Positions 1 to 6,614 of a DNA stretch of 34,055 nucleotides are shown here, in pieces (position 1 is the first letter of the stretch; each line of letters begins with the position of its first letter). Position numbers and translations under genes: made by a program. Location: positions 1-34,055 of the forward strand of contig JAKUOE010000005.1 in NCBI GenBank assembly GCA_022449845.1, read 5' to 3'. Origin of the DNA: Candidatus Thalassarchaeum sp. GTDB lineage: Archaea; Thermoplasmatota; Poseidoniia; Poseidoniales; Thalassarchaeaceae. The notes beneath the pieces were generated by a model, which saw nothing but the letters and a program-made list of their open reading frames with translations, searched no databases and was not told where the DNA came from.

Positions 1-116
1 GCGGGGATGGTGGGGTCATACAATTTCTTGGGCCCATAATCCCCAGGTTTTGCACCCAAATGTATTCGGTCACGAGGGTGTCCAGGCAAGTGTTGAAAAC
101 TGCGTATGTAAGGCAT
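1..116 (-). CDS. Partial CDS (N-terminus only), unknown function
   Basis: An open frame on the minus strand starts at an ATG and runs off the left edge of the window, giving 38 complete codons (starts MPYIRSFQHL, followed by a Gly/Pro/Lys-rich stretch). No family could be recognised from so short a piece. A TATA-like element lies about 35-40 nt upstream and a perfect inverted repeat sits directly in front of the start codon, which supports this being a genuine gene start. The frame stays open a little further upstream, so an alternative earlier start is possible. Confidence 0.5.
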   Translation of the reverse strand, partial: MPYIRSFQHLPGHPRDRIHLGAKPGDYGPKKLYDPTIP

Positions 117-117
117 A

Positions 118-134
118 CAACCCAGAATGGGTTG
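118..134. repeat. Perfect inverted repeat (7-bp arms, 3-nt spacer)
   Basis: CAACCCA-GAA-TGGGTTG lies immediately upstream of the ATG of the truncated minus-strand gene and about where transcription would start if the TATA-like element is real. It could be an operator or a 5' leader hairpin. It belongs to a recurring set of such repeats at gene borders in this window. Confidence 0.55.
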
Positions 135-148
135 ACTTATCGCCCTTG

Positions 149-157
149 AATATATTG
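149..157 (-). promoter_or_regulatory. Putative TATA box for the truncated left-end gene
   Basis: The minus strand reads AATATATTC, an AT-rich archaeal TATA-like element 33-41 nt upstream of the ATG of the left-edge gene. That spacing would give a very short leader. It also lies just beyond the aquaporin stop codon. There is no experimental support, so this is inferred from composition and spacing only. Confidence 0.35.
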
Positions 158-161
158 GGAT

Positions 162-830
162 TCAATCTTCAGTTTCCCCTGGTGTCATTTTGTCCCAAAG
201 GAGTACACCGAGCAAGGCACCCATGATTGGACCCACGGTGTAGATGATGAGATCGATATTGTTCTCCATGTCACCAAAGACCCACACGCCAGCCCAGCGA
301 GCTGGATTCATTGCCGCACCGGTGAGTGGACCACCCATCAGGATGTCCGCCATGACCACCAGACCAATGCCGAAGCCGGCAATGCCTGCTGGGGCGCGGT
401 CATCCACAGCAGTCCCCATGATGACGGTCATCAACAGGAATGTCAGGACGGCTTCAATGAGAATGGCTGGCTGAGTACTAACTTCGATAATCGTGTCACC
501 TGGGGCAGGAGTTCCGACACCCCCTGCGCCGATGGAATAGAGAATGCCACCTGCGATGAAGGCACCAGCCAATTGTGCTGCGATGTACTTTGCACCGAGT
601 TTGGAATCGATTCGATTGGTCGCCATGAAGCCGATTGTGACGGCCGGATTGATGTGTGCTCCTGAGATGTTCATCGTCGCAGTGACCATGACAGAGAGGA
701 TGATACCGTGAGCAGCAGCGACGGCGAGAAGATCACCACCGACGACCCAGATTGAGCCCGCGCCAATGAACGTCAAGGCGAACGTGGCGATTCCTTCAGC
801 ATACAACTTGGCTTGTGTTTCTTTGCACAT
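162..830 (-). CDS. Aquaporin / glycerol facilitator (MIP family)
   Basis: This is a channel for water or small neutral solutes in the cytoplasmic membrane. With the ATG at 830 the protein has 222 residues, which fits the family. It has about six hydrophobic helices and both pore motifs: SGAHINPAVT (NPA at about residues 61-63) and TGAAMNPAR (about 175-178), with the selectivity-filter arginine directly after the second NPA. An in-frame ATG at 887 would add 19 residues, but these do not resemble a MIP N-terminus and overlap an inverted repeat, so the inner start is preferred. A second, motif-less paralogue lies about 3.5 kb away. Water versus glycerol selectivity cannot be settled by eye. Confidence 0.93.
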   Translation of the reverse strand: MCKETQAKLYAEGIATFALTFIGAGSIWVVGGDLLAVAAAHGIILSVMVTATMNISGAHINPAVTIGFMATNRIDSKLGAKYIAAQLAGAFIAGGILYSIGAGGVGTPAPGDTIIEVSTQPAILIEAVLTFLLMTVIMGTAVDDRAPAGIAGFGIGLVVMADILMGGPLTGAAMNPARWAGVWVFGDMENNIDLIIYTVGPIMGALLGVLLWDKMTPGETED

Positions 831-838
831 ATGATCAC

Positions 839-857
839 TCTGAATCTTAGATTCAGA
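839..857. repeat. Perfect inverted repeat (8-bp arms, 3-nt spacer) upstream of the aquaporin
   Basis: TCTGAATC-TTA-GATTCAGA lies 9-27 nt upstream of the preferred aquaporin start and about 70 nt beyond the stop of the preceding minus-strand gene. It could be an operator, a leader hairpin that controls access to the start codon, or a 3'-end hairpin of the upstream gene. If the longer aquaporin start at 887 were used, it would be coding. Confidence 0.55.
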
Positions 858-926
858 CAGGACCCATCGAAATGCGTCTAAGAACAATGCGGGTCGACAA
901 AGGGGTCGTCGATGGAAAATGCAGAA

Positions 927-2009
927 TCAGTGTACACCCGAGAGGGCCATGATACAACCGAATAAACCGATGATTGGATACGAGGCAAGCGCCACCGTTG
1001 CGCCAATTCCCATCGCTTTTCCACCGCTCGCAGCAAAACCATAGATGATCATTGCGATGGCGGCGAGAGGTGCGGCCATGCACATCAACGACGAGATTAC
1101 TTGCAATGCTTCTAATATGGCCCAGTTGGCATCCGCTTCCTCCATTGCTTCCCGATCATAGGTCTCGACACTGATGTCGAAGGTGTTTCCATGATCTTCC
1201 CCGTCATCATAATGGATGATTCCCGATTGCTGAGTCCAACCTCCGACCGTTTCGCGAATATTGTATTCCATTTCAAATTCTGAGTCGTGGTCTTCACCAT
1301 CATCGAAGTGCAGAACACCCTCGGAGGCATTCCAATGGCCCACTTGTTCTCTATTGTCGTCACCATTGTTCCAAGTCTCCTTGATGATTATGAGTCCACC
1401 ATCTGATTGGGTTTGACAGTCATACCAAGCATCCTCGGAATGCCAATATGGCAACTCACACCAGCCAACTGATTCGTTCTCGTCAAGAGTGAGGTTGGCG
1501 GAGTATGCTGTGCCATTCACGAGAACCAAATCAATCTCATGATCTGTAACTACATAGAGGGTCAAACTAGATTCGTCCGATTCACACTCATACCATTCAT
1601 TTTGCCCTTCATTCTCCTTCACCCAGCAACCCTCAAGGTGTCGGTCTTCAGATATACTGTAATTCGCTGTGTAGGACGTTCCATCGCCCCTTTCCATATC
1701 GATGTTGTCGTATTCATAAACGTCATCGTTCCACGGATCCATGGTGTCTGCAATCATCATTAGAATAATAGGGAGAAGCATGAGGAATAGGGGGACGCCG
1801 AGACCGATGAAGAATTTCTTCCAGATGAAGGGTTCCTTCTGAACCGCATACATTTGACCATCGGGGCCCGTGACATAGTTGTACTCGGCAGAAGCGTCGG
1901 GGGGATTCCCCGATAATGCCTCTACACCGGATAGGGCGCTAGGGGAACCAGTCAAACTAGAGGTGTCCGCAGAAATAATCGGGGAGTCGGGTGCGGACGC
2001 ATCACTCAT
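927..2009 (-). CDS. Membrane-anchored protein with duplicated disulfide-type ectodomain
   Basis: No named family was recognised. The N-terminal 65 residues are Ser/Pro/Ala/Asp-rich and probably disordered. A transmembrane helix follows (about 66-89), then an acidic domain (about 90-295) and two C-terminal helices (about 303-325 and 332-356). The acidic domain contains two kinds of internal repeat. TSYTAN...WYEC (111-142) recurs as TAYSAN...WYDC (167-198), and each copy carries two Cys 14 residues apart (C128/C142, C184/C198), suggesting one disulfide per copy. HFDDGEDH (234) recurs as HYDDGEDH (266). The start overlaps the end of the Tes-like gene by 8 bases, so the two are very probably cotranscribed. 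A surface location is inferred from acidity and paired cysteines. Confidence 0.82.
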   Translation of the reverse strand: MSDASAPDSPIISADTSSLTGSPSALSGVEALSGNPPDASAEYNYVTGPDGQMYAVQKEPFIWKKFFIGLGVPLFLMLLPIILMMIADTMDPWNDDVYEYDNIDMERGDGTSYTANYSISEDRHLEGCWVKENEGQNEWYECESDESSLTLYVVTDHEIDLVLVNGTAYSANLTLDENESVGWCELPYWHSEDAWYDCQTQSDGGLIIIKETWNNGDDNREQVGHWNASEGVLHFDDGEDHDSEFEMEYNIRETVGGWTQQSGIIHYDDGEDHGNTFDISVETYDREAMEEADANWAILEALQVISSLMCMAAPLAAIAMIIYGFAASGGKAMGIGATVALASYPIIGLFGCIMALSGVH

Positions 2010-3504
2010 CGGCGACCTCTCCTTGTGCCATGGGTAAACTGCCCAGTAAATTGCGCTTCTCCTCTGGTGTCAACAGTGCCATGCCTGCCAATGCAAGTTC
2101 ACGACGAATCGGTTCTAGGACCGTTTCTTCCAAATCTCCACGGTAAAACATGTTGAACGTGTCGAATGGAATCAGGCGCAAATCGGGACTGACGATGTGG
2201 ACACAGGTCTTCTTGACGCTGCGGAGATCGAAGGAATGGGCATCGATGAAATCCATGATGATGATGCGGAAGACATTGTCATACGAGAATTCGGTCGGCA
2301 TCTCGAGTTCTGGTAGACAGCACAGCAATTGGGCGAGAGAATGCCCGGCTGAATCGGGGCTGTGCGCAGTGGAAAGCAAATCCAGAATCTTGGCTTTCAA
2401 TTCCTGATCACGCTCAAACTGGATGGTCGAACGAGGTCCTGCGAGCAATGTCTCATCGTCGATATGGCGCGTGAGTGGAACGACGGTCTGACCCATGCGA
2501 AGCCCGTATGCCATGGCAATGGAATCTGGATGACAGGGAACTGGAAGCATGTCCTCAATCTCGAAGGAATCGGATTGTTCGCCAATCATTCGACGGACTT
2601 CGGAAAGTGTCAAGCGATCTTTGGCCATATCGTAATCTTCGTGTCTGCCCGCCTCCTGAATGGGTTGGAAAGTGACACCACGAACACATGTCCAAGACTG
2701 AGCATGCTCAATGATGGTACCAATCTCATGATCGTTGAGTCCCTTCTGTAGCGTCACGACCAGCGTTGTCGATACATTGTGGGCTTCTAGGTTCTCCAAT
2801 GCCCTCTGGCGTACGTCCCGAAGATCTGCACCTCGCAGCCGCATCAACGGTTCTCGCTCAAGACTGTCGAACTGAAGATAGAGTTCGAACCCAGGATTGT
2901 AATCGGCCAATCTAGCGGCGAATTCGGGTTCGTTGGCGATTCGGAGACCGTTGGTGTTGACCATCAGATGCTTGACAGGGCGTTCACGAACTGCATCGAG
3001 AATTTCAAAGAAATTCGGATGAAGGGTGGGCTCGCCACCCGAGATTTGGATGACGTCAGGTTCGAGTTCATTCTCGACGACGGCGTCGAGCATCTCGATG
3101 ATGTGCTCGAGTGTTCGGTAGTCTTCCTTGCGCTCTGGTCCGCTGTCCGCATAGCAAATTGGACACTTGAGGTTGCAATGATCTGTGACCTCGATGAGTG
3201 TCAGGCACGAGTGTTGCTCATGCGAGGGGCAGAGGCCACAATCGTAGGGGCAGCCGTACTTCATCGGCGTGTTCCAGCGTTCGGGCATCTCGCTCGGCTT
3301 GACGTAGACCTCACGGCAGCGACGATAGTAATCCGCATCGTCCGAGATGAGGACCTTTTCGCGCTTCGCACATGAATAGCAGAGTTTGTCCATGTAGACA
3401 TTGTTCTCCTGAATAATGATCTTGCCCTCTGCACGACGCAGACAGTCAGAGCACACGCTGGTGGCAGAATCGTAGAACAGGTAGTCCCGAATCTTGCCGC
3501 TCAT
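2002..3504 (-). CDS. Radical SAM protein of the tetraether synthase (Tes/GDGT-MAS, MJ0619-like) family
   Basis: This is a 500-residue radical SAM enzyme. The canonical CxxxCxxC is C110-C114-C117, with a GGEP motif at about 156-159. Upstream are a rubredoxin- or zinc-type set of four cysteines (C18/C21 and C42/C45) and a GCPYDCGLC segment (C85, C89, C92) followed by C100. This N-terminal layout is characteristic of the family of Methanocaldococcus MJ0619, first described as a pterin methyltransferase and later as tetraether synthase, which joins the phytanyl tails of two archaeol lipids. Its gene overlaps that of an Lgt-like membrane protein by four bases (ATGA), suggesting work on lipids. Function in tail-to-tail coupling is inferred from family resemblance; another lipid or pterin methylating role is possible. 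Confidence 0.8.
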   Translation of the reverse strand: MSGKIRDYLFYDSATSVCSDCLRRAEGKIIIQENNVYMDKLCYSCAKREKVLISDDADYYRRCREVYVKPSEMPERWNTPMKYGCPYDCGLCPSHEQHSCLTLIEVTDHCNLKCPICYADSGPERKEDYRTLEHIIEMLDAVVENELEPDVIQISGGEPTLHPNFFEILDAVRERPVKHLMVNTNGLRIANEPEFAARLADYNPGFELYLQFDSLEREPLMRLRGADLRDVRQRALENLEAHNVSTTLVVTLQKGLNDHEIGTIIEHAQSWTCVRGVTFQPIQEAGRHEDYDMAKDRLTLSEVRRMIGEQSDSFEIEDMLPVPCHPDSIAMAYGLRMGQTVVPLTRHIDDETLLAGPRSTIQFERDQELKAKILDLLSTAHSPDSAGHSLAQLLCCLPELEMPTEFSYDNVFRIIIMDFIDAHSFDLRSVKKTCVHIVSPDLRLIPFDTFNMFYRGDLEETVLEPIRRELALAGMALLTPEEKRNLLGSLPMAQGEVADE

Positions 3505-4259
3505 GCATTCGTCTGAGGGACATCTTCTATTGAACGTTCACCCGGCTTGCCGTAGGTGAAGAACCACAGCAATCCGAGAACACAGGCCCATTGAATGGGA
3601 GTGAGACCCAGTAATTCGACCGGAGTCGTGTCCTTGATTGAATCCACGATGATGCGCCAGATGAGATACAGCACCATGAACATCTGGAAGCGTTGACCGA
3701 TGAGTGGAGTCTCCCATTTCTCAAGGAATGCCCAGATCGCCCCCAATGCTAGAATTCCATACAATTGAGTCGGATGTCGAGGGCCATCACCGAAATCAAC
3801 ACCCCATGGTAGATCTGTGTGGTATCCATAGGTTGCATCGGGTAGACCTGTCAAGAAGCAACCAATTCGACCGATGGCCATTGAGATGATGAGAGGGGTC
3901 ACGTAGACGTCCCCGGTTCGCACCGTGATTCCGAGGATCTTCTTGGTAATCTCAATCCCAATGGTGCCACCCAACAATCCGCCAACGATGGTCTTCCCAC
4001 CAACGAAAAGAATCGGGACATCAGAACCAATTTGATTTGAATGCTCGAGGAGAGCCAACAATCGAGCACCGAAGAGTGCACCCACCAAGGCAGCGAGAAT
4101 TAACCAGGCCCGATGTTCGCTGTCGACCGTGTCACCATGCAAGCGGCGCTCGCGCATCAGGAATGTGAAACCGGCCACATATCCCAGTAATTCGAAGACC
4201 AGATGGGCAGGAATACCCCAGAAGTCGACAGGGAAGTCCACGCCTATCGGTCGGACCAC
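3501..4259 (-). CDS. Prolipoprotein diacylglyceryl transferase (Lgt)-like membrane protein
   Basis: This is a polytopic membrane protein of 252 residues with about seven hydrophobic helices. It has the Lgt family signature regions: a GRIGCF segment where bacterial Lgt has GRIGNF, then GVDFGDGPRHPTQLY, matching the conserved RHP(S/T)QLYE box except that the Glu is Gly. Bacterial Lgt moves diacylglycerol from phosphatidylglycerol to lipobox cysteines. Here the Asn of the signature is Cys and no clear lipobox protein was noticed nearby, so substrate and donor are open; an archaeal lipid donor is a reasonable inference. Translation appears to start at GTG, because an in-frame stop lies 6 nt upstream. 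It is first in an overlapping operon with the Tes-like enzyme and the duplicated-ectodomain protein. Confidence 0.82.
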   Translation of the reverse strand: MVRPIGVDFPVDFWGIPAHLVFELLGYVAGFTFLMRERRLHGDTVDSEHRAWLILAALVGALFGARLLALLEHSNQIGSDVPILFVGGKTIVGGLLGGTIGIEITKKILGITVRTGDVYVTPLIISMAIGRIGCFLTGLPDATYGYHTDLPWGVDFGDGPRHPTQLYGILALGAIWAFLEKWETPLIGQRFQMFMVLYLIWRIIVDSIKDTTPVELLGLTPIQWACVLGLLWFFTYGKPGERSIEDVPQTNA

Positions 4260-4291
4260 CGGTCTTTAACGCTGAGCCGGCATGAATGTAG

Positions 4292-4325
4292 AAAAAGGCC
4301 CGCCAGAGGCACCGAAGCGCCTCTG
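4292..4325 (-). terminator. Hairpin with cUUCGg tetraloop followed by U-tract
   Basis: On the minus strand, CAGAGGCGC-TTCG-GTGCCTCTG forms a 9-bp stem (one G-U pair) closed by a C(UUCG)G tetraloop, followed about 7 nt later by TTTTT. It lies between the stop of the NPA-less aquaporin paralogue and the start of the Lgt-like gene, where a terminator is expected. The layout is like a bacterial intrinsic terminator, while archaeal termination generally depends more on the U-tract. Confidence 0.7.
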
Positions 4326-4366
4326 ACGTGCCTGTGTGTCATCGTGAGGGTTTGCCGAGGTTCGGC

Positions 4367-4963
4367 TCACTCTTCTTCGAATATCTGGTCGCCGAGCATC
4401 AATGCTGCAGCTGCGCCAATACCACCGACGATCATGGTCCCGAAGACCGTGACCATGTTCGCATCTGACCATGCAGATGTGACGATGATGCTGCCGATGC
4501 TGCTCGCTGTGGACAATTCCACGCCTGCGAGGATGAGGACGGCTGCGAAAGCAGCAGAACCCCATGCATCGAGTTTCGTCCAGACTGTCATCAGCAAGAA
4601 GCCGCCGACGAGGGCTGTAACCACATCGGGCATAGCCATGTCTGCTGCTCCACCGGTGGCCAATCCCGAGACATCCATGCCCCAGTACAGTACACCAGCA
4701 CCGATGAGGGCACCGAGAACCTGCATTGCAAAGTTCGATGCACCTGTTTCCCAGTCGGTTTCACCCGCAGCCATGCGGCCAATCGTGATTATTGGCAAAA
4801 TCTCGGATCCCTTGAAGGTCATCCACATGATTGCCAGAGTGACACCTGCGACTCCTGCAGCTGCTGCAGACCCGTGTTCACTTGTGCCTGCCCAATCTCC
4901 GAAAACCAGTAGCGTAACCGCCAAACTGCCGATGAGTTCACCCATCATTCCTTTTTCGTTCAT
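4367..4963 (-). CDS. Aquaporin-fold paralogue lacking both NPA motifs
   Basis: This is a 198-residue hydrophobic protein that aligns by eye with the intact aquaporin in this window over its whole length. The first pore loop, SGAHINPAVTIG in the aquaporin, is matched by KGSEILPIITIG (Leu-Pro-Ile at 56-58 in place of NPA). The second loop, TGAAMNPAR, is matched by TASSIGSII (about 152-160), losing Asn, Pro and the filter Arg. The shared GALIGAGVLYW-type helix 3 supports homology. It is therefore unlikely to be a conventional water channel; it could be a different pore or a structural or regulatory membrane protein. It seems to be a single gene with its own promoter and a downstream terminator hairpin. 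Confidence 0.75.
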   Translation of the reverse strand: MNEKGMMGELIGSLAVTLLVFGDWAGTSEHGSAAAAGVAGVTLAIMWMTFKGSEILPIITIGRMAAGETDWETGASNFAMQVLGALIGAGVLYWGMDVSGLATGGAADMAMPDVVTALVGGFLLMTVWTKLDAWGSAAFAAVLILAGVELSTASSIGSIIVTSAWSDANMVTVFGTMIVGGIGAAAALMLGDQIFEEE

Positions 4964-5014
4964 ATTTTTTCCATCCTACCCGATTGTATCGAGCGCTTGC
5001 GGCCTCTTTGACGA

Positions 5015-5023
5015 GTATTTAAA
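5015..5023 (-). promoter_or_regulatory. Putative TATA box for the NPA-less aquaporin paralogue
   Basis: The minus strand reads TTTAAATAC inside CCTCCTTTAAATACTCG, 52-60 nt upstream of the ATG. Transcription starting about 25 nt downstream would leave a leader of roughly 30 nt that includes AGGATGG before the start codon. A second AT-rich element (TTTTATAG) lies about 15 nt further upstream. Confidence 0.45.
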
Positions 5024-5099
5024 GGAGGGGCATCTATAAAATACGAAAATAGCGGTTTATCGGCACTTTTCTACACGCGGACACGGAAGGGAATTCGTT

Positions 5100-5117
5100 C
5101 AAATCGTATATGATTTG
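5100..5117 (-). terminator. Inverted repeat downstream of fpg, possible 3'-end hairpin
   Basis: CAAATC-GTATAT-GATTTG lies about 16 nt beyond the Fpg stop codon at the end of the Nop5-fibrillarin-Fpg operon. Arms are 6 bp and no long U-tract follows, so a role in termination is only a guess from position. Confidence 0.3.
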
Positions 5118-5133
5118 GCTCGCAGTCACACGT

Positions 5134-5943
5134 TTATCGCTGACAACTCCCACAATAGAAGGTGGAGCGACCCGATTGAACGACCCTTTGAATCCAATTT
5201 GAGCACCCAAGAGAGATGCATTCCTCACCTTCTCTGTCGTACACTGCGAATTCGTGTGGAAAATAACCCAATGTCCCGTCGACCTGGCGAAATTGGCCGT
5301 CTCGAAGCGTCGAACCGCCCGCTTCGATTGCTGTCAACAAGACGGTGCGCGTCTCATCGTGAATGGCGGTGGCCTGTTTCTTTGAGATGTTCTTCGCGAG
5401 CCGTCTTGGTGAGATGCCGGCTCTGAACAAAATTTCGCTTGCGTAAATGTTGCCGATGCCGACAATGATTTTCTGATCCAGCAATGCGGTCTTGATGGAG
5501 ATGTTTCGGGCTCGCAGAGATTCGTGAAGATACTGAGCATTCCATTCATCGCCAAGGGGTTCAGGGCCCAAGTGGTCAAGCAAGGGATGATTGCTGCCGC
5601 CCCGAATCAAATCCTTGATTCCGAATCGACGAGGGTCGGTATACACCAGTCGTGAACCATCGACGAAGTCGACCACGACGTGGTCGTGCTTTCCCTCTAA
5701 TGAGTGACCGAAACGTCCAGTCATCCCAAGATGGGCGAGCCAAGTCAAATCGTTTTCCAATCGAATCAACAGATACTTCGCTCGACGATCGATGCCGAGG
5801 ATTTTGTGACCGGCGATGGAATCCATATCTTCTGGAAATGGGAAACGAAGGTCTGGGCGATTGAGTTCCACAGAAAGGATTCGCTTGCCGACATGAATCA
5901 AGAGACCGCGGCGCACCGTCTCAACTTCGGGCAACTCCGGCAT
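5134..5943 (-). CDS. mutM: Formamidopyrimidine-DNA glycosylase (Fpg/MutM)
   Basis: A base-excision repair enzyme that removes oxidised purines and cleaves the abasic strand by beta/delta elimination. At 269 residues it is normal for the family. The mature N-terminus PELPEVE supplies the catalytic Pro2 and Glu3. Lys56 (RRAKYL) matches the conserved lysine. A helix-two-turn-helix with VGIGNIYASEILF is present. A C-terminal zinc finger uses C242, C247, C264 and C267, with a wider first pair (Cx4C) than the usual CxxC. The start codon overlaps the fibrillarin stop by one base (TGATG), so it is cotranscribed with snoRNP genes. Fpg is mainly bacterial, so transfer into this archaeal lineage is likely. 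Confidence 0.95.
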   Translation of the reverse strand: MPELPEVETVRRGLLIHVGKRILSVELNRPDLRFPFPEDMDSIAGHKILGIDRRAKYLLIRLENDLTWLAHLGMTGRFGHSLEGKHDHVVVDFVDGSRLVYTDPRRFGIKDLIRGGSNHPLLDHLGPEPLGDEWNAQYLHESLRARNISIKTALLDQKIIVGIGNIYASEILFRAGISPRRLAKNISKKQATAIHDETRTVLLTAIEAGGSTLRDGQFRQVDGTLGYFPHEFAVYDREGEECISLGCSNWIQRVVQSGRSTFYCGSCQR

Positions 5944-6610
5944 CAGTACACCACATGGAAAAGGACGTGTTGGTTTTCCCAGCCAGAGAGATCGATTCTC
6001 TCCACCAAGGTGAACCCTGAATCAATCAGGGATTGTTCTGCGTGATTGAACGCCCCGGCTGTATCACGCTCACTGGCGGATTTCAGAGAAAGTATTCCAG
6101 TTCCACCGGGAGCCAAGAATTGATGACAAGATTCGATGAACATCTCAACTTGACCTGATTGTGAGACATCTTGGAACAGCCATGGAACTTTGGTTGTGAC
6201 AAATGGAGAAATTTGAGTAGAATTGCGACAGTCCGCCAAAATCGGAAGGATGCCTGGGCGAGTCGAGGATAGACGAATGATATCACGAATGCATCGTGAA
6301 GAGATATCGACGGCAACAATCGACCCACCGAGGTGATTCTTGGACGCGCACACATGATCGTGCAGGTGACTGATGGTCGTCCCGTGCCTGAACCGAGATA
6401 CAGACATGTTGCGCCAGGTTCGGGGAGCAGGCCACGTTCGCTGGCTTTCAACAATCCAGCACCAAGTTTTGAGGCACGGGGATTCCATTGACGCCACTCC
6501 TTTCGTCCATCTCGCTTGAGACGCTCACCCCGGAGACTGGTGCCTTTCACGGCATTTCTAGACCACAAACTTCGGCCATCGATTCGGACTCGATCAGAGA
6601 AGGTTTTCAT
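5943..6610 (-). CDS. flpA: Fibrillarin-like rRNA/tRNA 2'-O-methyltransferase, interrupted by a one-base frameshift
   Basis: The catalytic subunit of the archaeal C/D box sRNP, which methylates ribose 2'-OH groups using SAM. The first part, from an ATG 4 nt after the Nop5 stop (MKTFSDRV), contains ERLKRDGRKEWRQWNP, KLGAGLLK and CLYLGSGTG. The family continuation TTISHLHDHV, IVAVDIS, GILPILADCRN, WLFQDVSQ and AGGTGILSLK lies in another frame. The switch is at about 6378-6383 in a run reading CACGGGACG on the coding strand. One missing G, or one -1 ribosomal slip, restores the product. The span is 668 nt, one short of a whole number of codons for 222 residues, the usual length. A sequencing error, a true mutation and programmed frameshifting are all possible. 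Confidence 0.87.
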
Positions 6611-6614
6611 TGAA

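Noticed and set aside
244-474. Open frame on the plus strand opposite the aquaporin
   Set aside because: It is antisense to a well-supported membrane protein with intact NPA motifs and has low-complexity composition; it is a shadow frame.
4203-5039. 278-residue plus-strand frame across the aquaporin paralogue
   Set aside because: Its Ala/Pro/Thr-rich translation is the antisense of the minus-strand hydrophobic protein, and it overlaps a terminator hairpin and TATA element. No family resemblance.
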